Below, piece after piece: positions 16,321-22,533 of a stretch of 22,533 nt of DNA (its first letter is position 1; each line of letters begins with the position of its first letter). Both the position numbers and the translations under genes were made by a program. The DNA comes from Cellvibrionales bacterium UBA4495. Lineage in GTDB: Bacteria > Pseudomonadota > Gammaproteobacteria > Pseudomonadales > Porticoccaceae. The stretch is taken from positions 1 through 22,533 of the forward strand of contig DGNJ01000041.1 in assembly GCA_002388905.1 (NCBI GenBank), given 5' to 3'. Under the pieces are notes generated by a model. It was not told where the DNA came from, did not search any database, and saw only the letters and a program-made list of their open reading frames with translations.

Positions 16321-17082
16321 TTACTCGCCGCCGGCTTCGGCCTCGCCGGCCTGGCCTTCCTCGACCTCGACAAACTCGTTTTTGTCGGACACGGCGTTGC
16401 GCTGGGCATTGCCTTCGATGATGGCGTCGGCCACGGCGGTGACATAGAGCTTGATGGCCCGGATGGCATCGTCGTTGCCGGGGATAACGTAATCAATGCC
16501 GTCGGGATCGCTGTTGGTATCCACCACGCCGATCACCGGTATACCCAGCTTGTTGGCTTCCTGGATCGCGATATCCTCGTGGTCCACATCCACCACGAAC
16601 AGGGCATCGGGCAGGCCGCCCATGTCCTTGATCCCGCCGATGGAGCGTTCCAGCTTCTCCATCATCCGGGTGCGCATCAGCGCCTCTTTCTTGGTGAGTT
16701 TCTCGAAGGTGCCGTCCGCGCTCTGGGCTTCCAGGTCGCGCAGGCGGCGTATGGAGGCGCGGATGGTCTTGTAGTTGGTGAGCATGCCGCCCAGCCAGCG
16801 GTTGCTGACATAGGGCATACCGGCCCGGTCGGCCTGTTCCCGGATGGTCTTCTGGGCCGCGCGCTTGGTGCCCACGAAGAGGATCTTGTTGCCCCTGGCG
16901 GCCATCTTGCGGACCTCGTCCAGGGCCTCGTTGAAGGCGGGAACGGTTTTTTCCAGGTTGATGATATGGATCTTGTTGCGGGAGCCGAAGATGAACTTGC
17001 TCATTTTCGGGTTCCAGAAACGGGTCTGGTGACCGAAGTGAACACCGGCTTGCAACATGTCGCGCATGGAGACAGTTGTCAT
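16321..17082 (-). CDS. rpsB: 30S ribosomal protein S2
   Basis: Protein of the small ribosomal subunit, bound late between head and body. The 253 residues match the family. Signatures: [20 protein letters not shown] at the N-terminus, [53 protein letters not shown], and [25 protein letters not shown]'s conserved core. The acidic C-terminal tail ([15 protein letters not shown]) is variable in the family. ATG at 17082 has AAAGG about eight bases upstream. It is the first gene of the leftward unit and is preceded by a promoter and a long structured leader, consistent with its own feedback control. Confidence 0.98.
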   Translation of the reverse strand: MTTVSMRDMLQAGVHFGHQTRFWNPKMSKFIFGSRNKIHIINLEKTVPAFNEALDEVRKMAARGNKILFVGTKRAAQKTIREQADRAGMPYVSNRWLGGMLTNYKTIRASIRRLRDLEAQSADGTFEKLTKKEALMRTRMMEKLERSIGGIKDMGGLPDALFVVDVDHEDIAIQEANKLGIPVIGVVDTNSDPDGIDYVIPGNDDAIRAIKLYVTAVADAIIEGNAQRNAVSDKNEFVEVEEGQAGEAEAGGE

Positions 17083-17256
17083 GTTTGCTACCTTTGTCTG
17101 CGGGATACCGGTTGTGCCGGTTCCCTGTTGGGTTAAACCTCCGCCCGTCCCACCGGAAAACCCCGCGGGGCACCCTTTCCGGCGTGTCGACGAACGTGTG
17201 TCGTTGACGGCTCAGGCGTACCGTGGAGCCGTTTGTTGGCCCGGGTTGGCCCGGGG
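17083..17256 (-). promoter_or_regulatory. Structured rpsB leader, candidate S2 autoregulatory mRNA element
   Basis: About 174 nt lie between the predicted transcription start and the rpsB ATG. In transcript order I see: the CCCGGG/CCCGGG pair around CCAA (17240-17255); ACGGCTC/GAGCCGT around 12 nt (17207-17232); an imperfect 8-bp stem (17186-17208, one A-C mismatch); CCGGAAA/TTTCCGG enclosing a CCCCGCGGGG palindrome (17153-17182); and a bulged 9-bp hairpin (17102-17125) ending shortly before the AAAGG ribosome binding site. In E. coli S2 is known to repress rpsB-tsf through the rpsB 5' untranslated region. That this leader does the same is inferred from position, length and structure, not from a model match. 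Confidence 0.6.
17236..17255 (-). repeat. Perfect tandem 10-bp repeat at the rpsB transcription start
   Basis: Two adjacent exact copies of CCCGGGCCAA on the minus strand (17246-17255 and 17236-17245), beginning at the predicted first transcribed base. The palindromic CCCGGG cores can pair with each other into a 6-bp stem. Confidence 0.8.
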
Positions 17257-17262
17257 GCGCGT

Positions 17263-17291
17263 TTTATACCACAATTGCCTGCCGTTATGAA
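17263..17291 (-). promoter_or_regulatory. Predicted sigma-70 promoter of rpsB
   Basis: TTCATA (17286-17291), a 17-nt spacer and TATAAA (17263-17268), with TGG directly before the -10 as an extended element. The bases after the -10 are very GC-rich (ACGCGCCCCC), the discriminator type associated with stringent control of ribosomal genes. The start is expected near 17256. Confidence 0.65.
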
Positions 17292-17318
17292 GCGTCTTAA
17301 GGGCAGACCCTCCAGGAT

Positions 17319-17348
17319 CTGACGTCCGGCACCGTAGTTAGGTACAAT
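17319..17348 (+). promoter_or_regulatory. Predicted sigma-70 promoter of map
   Basis: CTGACG (17319-17324), an 18-nt spacer and TACAAT (17343-17348), 26 nt before the map ATG. The -10 matches consensus at five of six positions, the -35 at four. It is back to back with the rpsB promoter, about 30 nt apart. Confidence 0.5.
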
Positions 17349-17374
17349 GGGCGACTTTTGGCAGGAAACCGAGC

Positions 17375-18157
17375 ATGTCCGTCAGTATCAAAACCCCGGA
17401 ACAGATCCAGAAAATGCGTGTAGCCGGCCGCCTGGCCGCGGAGGTGCTGGAAATGATCGGCGAGCACGTGGTCCCGGGGGTCACCACCGGTGAGCTCAAC
17501 GACATCTGTCATGACTATATTGTCAATGTCCAGAAGGCCGTTCCCGCGCCCCTCAACTACCGGGGGTTCCCCAAATCCATCTGCACCTCGGTCAACCACG
17601 TGGTCTGCCACGGCATCCCCTCCCACAAGAAAAAACTCAAGGACGGCGATATCCTCAACATCGATATCACCGTCATCAAGGACGGCTACTACGGCGATAC
17701 CAGCAAGATGTTCTGCATCGGCAAGGTGCCCGACCACGCCAAACGCCTGATCCGTATCACCCGCGAGTGCATGTACAAGGGCATCGAGCAGGTCCGCCCC
17801 GGCGCCACCCTGGGGGACATCGGCCATGCTATCCAGCAGCACGCGGAAGGCAACCACTATTCCGTGGTCCGGGACTACTGCGGCCACGGCATCGGCGATG
17901 AATTCCATCAGGAGCCCCAGGTTCTCCACTTCGGGCGACCCGGAACGGGTCTGGAATTGAAGGAAGGCATGACCTTTACCATCGAACCCATGATCAACGC
18001 CGGCAAGCGCCACACCAAGTTAAAGAAGGACGGCTGGACCGTGGAAACCCGGGACGGACGCCTTTCCGCCCAGTGGGAACACACCATGGCCGTGACCGCC
18101 GACGGTGTTGAGGTTCTCACCCTGCGCTCCGACGAGGTATCGCCCTTCGATGTTTGA
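17375..18157 (+). CDS. map: Methionine aminopeptidase, type I
   Basis: Cytoplasmic two-metal enzyme that removes the initiator methionine from new proteins. The 260 residues match E. coli (264), and the active-site residues even keep the same numbers: H79 in VCHGIPS, D97 in NIDITV, D108 in GDTSKMF, H171 in GHGIGDEFH, E204 in TIEPM and E235 in WEHTM. No zinc-finger or SH3 extension is present, so it is the plain bacterial form. ATG at 17375 has AGGAAA (17363-17368) upstream. It diverges from rpsB, a common arrangement, and overlaps glnD by 8 nt. Confidence 0.98.
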   Translation: MSVSIKTPEQIQKMRVAGRLAAEVLEMIGEHVVPGVTTGELNDICHDYIVNVQKAVPAPLNYRGFPKSICTSVNHVVCHGIPSHKKKLKDGDILNIDITVIKDGYYGDTSKMFCIGKVPDHAKRLIRITRECMYKGIEQVRPGATLGDIGHAIQQHAEGNHYSVVRDYCGHGIGDEFHQEPQVLHFGRPGTGLELKEGMTFTIEPMINAGKRHTKLKKDGWTVETRDGRLSAQWEHTMAVTADGVEVLTLRSDEVSPFDV

Positions 18158-20864
18158 AGTCCACCGCCTGCCCCTGCTCTTCTTCGACGAGCAGCGCTTT
18201 CGCCGCCGCCTTCAGGAGGGCAACCCCCTGGACGTCTTCAAGGACGCCATCGCGGCCGCGGATGCCCACCTGGACCGGCGCTTCCTGGAAGGCGAGCAGG
18301 TCCGGACACTGGTCTACGAGCGCGCCGCTTTCATGGACCGGATACTGCTGCACGCCTGGAACCAGTTCCAGTGGGACGACAAGATCGCCCTGCTGGCGGT
18401 GGGGGGCTACGGCCGGGGCGAATTGCATCCCCATTCGGACATCGACCTGCTCATACTGCTGAAACGCAGCGGCACCAGCCGCTACCGGGAAAACATCGAG
18501 CGCTTCCTGACGTTTCTCTGGGATATTCAGCTCAAGATCGGCCAGAGCGTACGCTCGGTCCGCGAATGCGCCGAGGAGGCAAAATCGGACGTCACCATTG
18601 CCACCAACCTGATGGAGTGCCGAACCCTGGCGGGTAACGGCCAGTTGCGCGGCCTGATGCTGGACAAAACCCGTCCCCGGAAGCTCTGGCCATCGAAAGC
18701 CTTCTTCCTGGCCAAGCTCGAGGAACAGCACGAACGCCACCGCAGGCACGGCAACACCGAATACAACCTGGAACCCAACATCAAGGAAGCTCCCGGCGGT
18801 CTGCGCGATATCCAGATGATCAACTGGGTGGCCCGCAGGCATTTCGGCGTCGCCACCCTCGACGATCTGGTGGGCGAGGGCTTTATCACCCAGGATGAGC
18901 TCAATTTCCTGCGCCGCAACGAGGAATTCCTGTGGCGGGTGCGCTACGGGCTGCATCTGGTGGCCAAGCGGCCGGAGGAGCGCCTGCTGTTCGACTATCA
19001 GCGCAAACTGGCGACCCTGTTCGGCTACAGGGACACGGAGAAGCGCCTGGCCGTGGAACAGTTCATGCAGCGATACTACCGGGTGGTGCTGGCAATCCGG
19101 GAGCTCAACGACGTACTCCTGCAATTCCTGGACGAAATCATCATGGGTCGCAACAAGGCGACCCGTGTCAAACCGCTCAACGAGCGCTTCCAGGTGCGTG
19201 ACGACTATATCGAGACTGCCGACCCCGAAGTCTTTCCCCGACACCCTCCGGCACTGATGGAAATTTTCGTGTTGCTGGGGGAACATCCCGAGATCCGCGG
19301 GATTCGTGCCGCCACGATCCGCCAGATGCAGGTGCACCGGCACCTGATCGACGACGACTTTCGCAACGACCCGGAAACCAGGGCCCTGTTCCTGCGCCTG
19401 TTCAGTTGCCCGGGCAAGCTTTCCCAGCAGCTCCAGCGCATGACCCGCTACGGTATCCTGGGGCGCTACCTGCCCGAGTTCGGGCGCATCATCGGCCAGA
19501 CCCAGCACGACCTCTTCCATATCTACCCCGTGGATGTGCACACCATCCAGGTGATCCGCAAGATGCGCCGGCTCGACCACCCGGAAGATTCAAAAAACTA
19601 CCCCGTGGCGGCCCATATCTACAAAAACCTGACCAAACCGGAGTTGCTCTTTATCGCCGGCCTTTACCACGATATCGCCAAGGGGCGCGGCGGCGACCAC
19701 TCGACCCTGGGCGCCACCGACGTGGTGGCATTCGCCGAGCGCCACGGCCTGCCCCCCCAGGAAGTCCGGCTGCTGGGCTGGCTGGTGGAAAAGCACCTGC
19801 TCATGTCCTCGGTTTCCCAGCGGGAAGACATCTCCGACCCGGAGATCATCCAGCATTTCGCCGAAACCGTCGGCGACCAGATTCACCTGGACTATCTCTA
19901 CCTGCTCACCGTGGCGGACATCAACGCCACCAACCCCAACCTCTGGAACAGCTGGCGGGCATCGCTGCTGCATACCCTCTACTTCGAGACCAAAACGGCG
20001 CTGCAAAGGGGCCTGGGCAATCCCGCCACCCGCAGCGAGTGGGTGGCCAGCACCCGCCGCGAAGCCCTTGAGTTGCTCGAACAGCAGGGCATCAGCGAGG
20101 ATGTTGCCCGGACCCTCTGGAGTGATGTTGACGAGGAATTTTTCCTGCGCGAGCGGGCCACGGTCATCGCCCGCTGCACCGAGGCCATTCACCGGGCCGG
20201 CAACACCCAGGAGCCGGTAATCATGATCGACGACGCGGGCATGGAACAGGCCGTGGCGACACGGATTTTCATCCATACCAAGGGTCGCAGCAATGTCTTT
20301 CCGATCACCGCCGCCACCCTCGATCAGTTGCGACTCAACATCCAGGACGCCCGTCTGCACACCGCCAGCAACGGCGACACCTTCGATATGTTCTATGTGC
20401 TGGACGAACAGGGCGAGCCCTTCGGCGAGGACAAACGCCGGGTGGAGAAAGCTGCCACGGTTTTATCGGAAACCCTGCAGAACCCCTCCCAGTCCACCTT
20501 CTCGGTCCAGCGGCGCACCCCCCGGCAACTCAAGCATTTCAACCTCAAGACCCGCACCTTCCTCCACAACGACGTGGGCAACAGCCTCACCAGCCTGGAG
20601 GTGATTACGCCGGACCGCCCCGGCCTGCTGGCACACCTGGGTCGCATCTTCATGCGCTTTGGCCTGCGCCTGCACAGCGCAAAAATCACCACGCTGGGCG
20701 AGCGGGTCGAGGATGTCTTCTACATCACCGACCATGATTACCAGCCCCTTTCGGACGCCGAGGTCTGCCGGCAACTGCAGGAAACCATTTGCCGCGAGCT
20801 GGATGCCCGCAACCAGGAAGATTCCGAAAGCGGGTCCCTGCAAAAACAATCCGTCATCAGTTAA
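18150..20864 (+). CDS. glnD: Bifunctional uridylyltransferase/uridylyl-removing enzyme GlnD
   Basis: Primary nitrogen sensor: it uridylylates PII proteins when glutamine is low and removes UMP when glutamine is high. The 904 residues match the family (890 in E. coli). Domains in order: nucleotidyltransferase with GGYGRGELHPHSDID at 85-99 (D97 and D99 bind metal); a GlnE-like helical part with EAPGGLRDIQMI; an HD hydrolase domain with LYHDIAKGRGGDHS at about 504-517; and two C-terminal ACT domains that bind glutamine (from about 700, and from about 815 with TPDRPGLLAHLGRIF). ATG at 18150 overlaps the map stop by 8 nt; GAGG (18134-18137) lies 12 nt upstream, slightly far. A start at 18105 in the same frame would sit well inside map and is less likely. 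Confidence 0.97.
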   Translation: MFEVHRLPLLFFDEQRFRRRLQEGNPLDVFKDAIAAADAHLDRRFLEGEQVRTLVYERAAFMDRILLHAWNQFQWDDKIALLAVGGYGRGELHPHSDIDLLILLKRSGTSRYRENIERFLTFLWDIQLKIGQSVRSVRECAEEAKSDVTIATNLMECRTLAGNGQLRGLMLDKTRPRKLWPSKAFFLAKLEEQHERHRRHGNTEYNLEPNIKEAPGGLRDIQMINWVARRHFGVATLDDLVGEGFITQDELNFLRRNEEFLWRVRYGLHLVAKRPEERLLFDYQRKLATLFGYRDTEKRLAVEQFMQRYYRVVLAIRELNDVLLQFLDEIIMGRNKATRVKPLNERFQVRDDYIETADPEVFPRHPPALMEIFVLLGEHPEIRGIRAATIRQMQVHRHLIDDDFRNDPETRALFLRLFSCPGKLSQQLQRMTRYGILGRYLPEFGRIIGQTQHDLFHIYPVDVHTIQVIRKMRRLDHPEDSKNYPVAAHIYKNLTKPELLFIAGLYHDIAKGRGGDHSTLGATDVVAFAERHGLPPQEVRLLGWLVEKHLLMSSVSQREDISDPEIIQHFAETVGDQIHLDYLYLLTVADINATNPNLWNSWRASLLHTLYFETKTALQRGLGNPATRSEWVASTRREALELLEQQGISEDVARTLWSDVDEEFFLRERATVIARCTEAIHRAGNTQEPVIMIDDAGMEQAVATRIFIHTKGRSNVFPITAATLDQLRLNIQDARLHTASNGDTFDMFYVLDEQGEPFGEDKRRVEKAATVLSETLQNPSQSTFSVQRRTPRQLKHFNLKTRTFLHNDVGNSLTSLEVITPDRPGLLAHLGRIFMRFGLRLHSAKITTLGERVEDVFYITDHDYQPLSDAEVCRQLQETICRELDARNQEDSESGSLQKQSVIS

Positions 20865-20884
20865 GCGCGAGACAGAACGCCGCC

Positions 20885-22090
20885 ATGAATCCTCAACTGG
20901 ATAAGTTGCAACCCTATCCTTTCGAAAAAACCCGGTCACTGCTGGCCGATCTGACGCCACCGCGGGACCTGGCGCCCATCAGCTTTGCCATCGGTGAGCC
21001 GCGGGATCCGGCGCCGGCCTTTGCCCTCGACGTTCTGCGCGACAACCTGGACAAGGTATCCCAGTATCCCAGCACCCGCGGACTGGAGAGCCTGCGCGCG
21101 GTCATCTGCGAATGGCTGGCCCGGCGCTTCGCGGTGCCCCGAACAGCCCTGGACCCCGATTGCCATGTGCTGCCCGTGAACGGCACCCGGGAAGCCCTCT
21201 TTTCCTTTACCCAGGCGATCATCGATACCACCGACGCGCCGGTTGTGGTCATGCCCAACCCCTTCTACCAGATCTACGAGGGAGCGGCCCTGCTGGCCGG
21301 CGCCGAACCGTATTTTATAAACTGCGACGCAGCCAATGATTTCGTTCCGGACTTCGACGCGGTGCCGGCGGCGGTCTGGCGGCGCTGCCAGCTCCTGTTT
21401 ATCTGTACGCCCGGCAACCCCACCGGCAGCGTGCTCGACCTGGAAACACTGAAAAAGCTGATTATGCTGGCGGACGAGCACGACTTTGTTATTGCCAGCG
21501 ATGAATGCTATTCGGAAATCTACCCGGATGAGAACAATCCGCCGCCCGGTCTTCTCCAGGCCTGCGCGGCACTGGGCAGGGACGATTTCCACCGGTGCAT
21601 GGTTTTCCACAGCCTGTCGAAACGCTCCAACCTGCCGGGCCTGCGTTCCGGCTTCGTGGCCGGCGACGCCCATATCATGGCCAGGTACTTCAGCTACCGC
21701 ACCTACCACGGCTGCGCCATGCCGGTGCAGCACCAGCTTGCCAGCATCGCCGCCTGGGACGATGAAATCCATGTGCGGGAAAGCCGCCAACGCTACCGCC
21801 GCAAGTTCGAAGCCGTGCTCGATATTCTGGCCCCCGTGCTCGACGTGGGAATGCCCGCCGCCGGCTTTTACCTCTGGCCGCGCACCCCCGTCCCGGATAC
21901 CGAGTTCACCCGCCAGTTACTGGCCCGGCAACACGTCAGGGTGGTCCCAGGCACCTATCTCGCCCGGGGCACGGCGGCGGGCAACCCGGGTGCCCACCGG
22001 GTACGCATGGCCCTGGTGGCGGAACTGGAGCAGTGCATCGAGGGCGCACAGCGCATTCGGGGCTTCCTGGAAGCCGGCACTACCAAATAA
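20885..22090 (+). CDS. dapC: Succinyldiaminopimelate aminotransferase (DapC type)
   Basis: PLP-dependent class I/II aminotransferase. In Pseudomonas-like genomes the gene after map-glnD is annotated dapC, acting on N-succinyl-L-2-amino-6-ketopimelate in the lysine and peptidoglycan precursor pathway. The 401 residues show FAIGEPRDPAP near the N-terminus, PGNPTGS (176-182, N178), ASDECYSEIY (D206 and Y209 contact PLP), the Schiff-base lysine K246 in SLSKRSNLPGLRSGF, and RVRMAL near the C-terminus with a substrate-carboxylate arginine. ATG at 20885 gives MNPQLDKLQPYPFEK, the usual family start; only a weak GAGA lies upstream. It begins 20 nt after glnD, so is probably co-transcribed. The fold is certain; the exact substrate rests on family and context. 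Confidence 0.9.
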   Translation: MNPQLDKLQPYPFEKTRSLLADLTPPRDLAPISFAIGEPRDPAPAFALDVLRDNLDKVSQYPSTRGLESLRAVICEWLARRFAVPRTALDPDCHVLPVNGTREALFSFTQAIIDTTDAPVVVMPNPFYQIYEGAALLAGAEPYFINCDAANDFVPDFDAVPAAVWRRCQLLFICTPGNPTGSVLDLETLKKLIMLADEHDFVIASDECYSEIYPDENNPPPGLLQACAALGRDDFHRCMVFHSLSKRSNLPGLRSGFVAGDAHIMARYFSYRTYHGCAMPVQHQLASIAAWDDEIHVRESRQRYRRKFEAVLDILAPVLDVGMPAAGFYLWPRTPVPDTEFTRQLLARQHVRVVPGTYLARGTAAGNPGAHRVRMALVAELEQCIEGAQRIRGFLEAGTTK

Positions 22091-22107
22091 GGAAAAACGT
22101 CAATAAA

Positions 22108-22168
22108 CCAACCCAGCCATCTAAAGTACAGTGGGTTGGACAACCGAACCGATTCTGCCGAGATGGCT
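22108..22168. repeat. Two interleaved inverted repeats (possible pseudoknot) downstream of dapC
   Basis: CCAACCCA (22108-22115) pairs with TGGGTTGG (22132-22139); AGCCATCT (22115-22122) pairs with AGATGGCT (22161-22168). Both are perfect 8-bp matches sharing one base. The second left arm lies in the loop of the first hairpin, so the pairings are either alternative or form an H-type pseudoknot. No T-run follows on the plus strand; on the minus strand TTTATT follows the first hairpin. Confidence 0.5.
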
Positions 22169-22323
22169 CAGCAGCCTTATTCTACTTCTCTGCAAAACAG
22201 TCGTTGCCAGCTGGTGGCACCGGGCTGCTCTCTTCCGGGCAACCCGCCCCATTCAGTGTCACGCTTTTCAGCGCCCAAATCTCAAAATTAACCAGAGCAA
22301 TCAGGAACAACATCAATACAACA

Positions 22324-22339
22324 GAAGCGAATTCGCTTC
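22324..22339. repeat. 16-bp perfect palindrome
   Basis: GAAGCGAA followed at once by TTCGCTTC, with no spacer. It could be the binding site of a dimeric regulator or a structural remnant; no neighbouring promoter is clear enough to assign it. Confidence 0.6.
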
Positions 22340-22427
22340 GTAATTCAAATGCACCCGCTCCAGGCTATACCTGAATTGCAAAAAGGCCCAGTTAATCCCG
22401 AGCACCTTTCAACCCGACCCTTAAGGC

Positions 22428-22450
22428 AAAAAAAACCGGCCAGGGGCCGG
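22428..22450 (-). terminator. Intrinsic terminator for a leftward transcript from beyond the right edge
   Basis: On the minus strand CCGGCC, a 3-nt loop and GGCCGG form a perfect 6-bp GC stem, followed at once by eight Ts (22428-22435). This is a textbook rho-independent terminator, and its direction shows that the next transcription unit converges on dapC. Confidence 0.85.
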
Positions 22451-22533
22451 AAGGAAATGGGAATAGACGAGGGGACGCTATTCCGTTCCTTTTGGTGAAA
22501 TCATAAAAGATAAGGGTCTTAGGAAGTTAAGCA
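22451..22533 (-). other. 3' end of an unseen leftward gene or small RNA
   Basis: The 83 nt upstream of the terminator on the minus strand hold a 7-bp hairpin (GGAATAG/CTATTCC, 22460-22484) and one frame open from the edge to TAG at 22478-22480, ending in MISPKGTE. Seventeen open codons prove nothing; the other two frames have stops. It could be the tail of a protein gene or part of a short non-coding RNA. Confidence 0.2.

Larger units (their letters stand above)
22091..22427. other. Non-coding, lower-GC stretch after dapC
   Basis: No frame here reads like a protein: the open frames crossing it show no family motif and lack ribosome binding sites. GC content is visibly lower than in the flanking genes, especially from about 22261. 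It contains two overlapping inverted repeats (22108-22168), a short TGCCA/TGGCA hairpin near 22206-22219 and a 16-bp palindrome (22324-22339). I saw no plus-strand intrinsic terminator for dapC. Confidence 0.5.

Noticed and set aside
15046..17136. Long plus-strand frames (15046-16077 and 16183-17136) opposite pyrH, tsf and rpsB
   Set aside because: Both mirror strongly conserved genes; their products are rich in A, G, H and V as expected from reverse-complement reading of GC-rich codons.
18117..19580. 487-codon minus-strand frame opposite glnD
   Set aside because: Antisense shadow of the glnD nucleotidyltransferase region, without any recognisable domain.
22033..22374. Plus-strand open frames running from the end of dapC into the gap (22033-22374 and 22131-22343)
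   Set aside because: No ribosome binding site and no domain; the composition changes across the dapC stop and the frames look accidental.
1..22533. Mobile element, CRISPR array, tRNA or rRNA
   Set aside because: I looked for transposase motifs, terminal inverted repeats with target duplications, regularly spaced repeats and tRNA-like cloverleafs and saw none.

Overview
The window looks like core chromosome of a high-GC gammaproteobacterium. The gene order dnaE / (transporter) / rnhB-lpxB-lpxA-fabZ-lpxD-skp-bamA-rseP-dxr-cdsA-uppS-frr-pyrH-tsf-rpsB, divergent from map-glnD-dapC, is the order I know from Pseudomonas and its relatives. LpxA, FabZ, GlnD and the DapC-type aminotransferase also read as closest to that group. 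I cannot name the genus. I saw no insertion sequence, prophage, CRISPR array, tRNA or rRNA.

Left arm, positions 1-17082, all on the minus strand. Reading in the direction of transcription, from right to left: rpsB-tsf-pyrH-frr (ribosomal protein S2, EF-Ts, UMP kinase, ribosome recycling factor); uppS-cdsA-dxr (undecaprenyl diphosphate, CDP-diacylglycerol and isoprenoid precursor synthesis); rseP-bamA-skp (envelope stress protease, outer-membrane protein insertion, periplasmic chaperone); lpxD-fabZ-lpxA-lpxB (lipid A synthesis and its acyl supply); rnhB; an AtoE-type short-chain fatty acid transporter; and the first 383 codons of dnaE, which runs off the left edge. Many junctions are 4- or 8-nt overlaps or gaps of a few bases, which suggests translational coupling. 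Hairpins lie between rpsB and tsf, tsf and pyrH, and frr and uppS. They could set expression steps inside the long transcript.

Divergent control region, 17083-17374. A strong-looking minus-strand promoter drives rpsB through a leader of about 174 nt with several hairpins. This is a good candidate for autoregulation by S2, as known in E. coli. A separate plus-strand promoter drives map.

Right arm, 17375-22090, plus strand: map (methionine aminopeptidase), glnD (PII uridylyl-transferase and nitrogen sensor, overlapping map by 8 nt) and dapC (aminotransferase of lysine/diaminopimelate synthesis).

Right end, 22091-22533: a non-coding stretch with visibly lower GC. It holds overlapping inverted repeats that could form a pseudoknot, a 16-bp perfect palindrome, and a clear minus-strand intrinsic terminator for a transcript entering from beyond the right edge. 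This is the least explained part of the window.

I found no convincing new multi-gene system. The points most worth checking are the acyl-chain ruler residue of LpxA, its TTG start with an overlapping mini-ORF, the rpsB leader, the transporter placed between rnhB and dnaE, and the structured right end.
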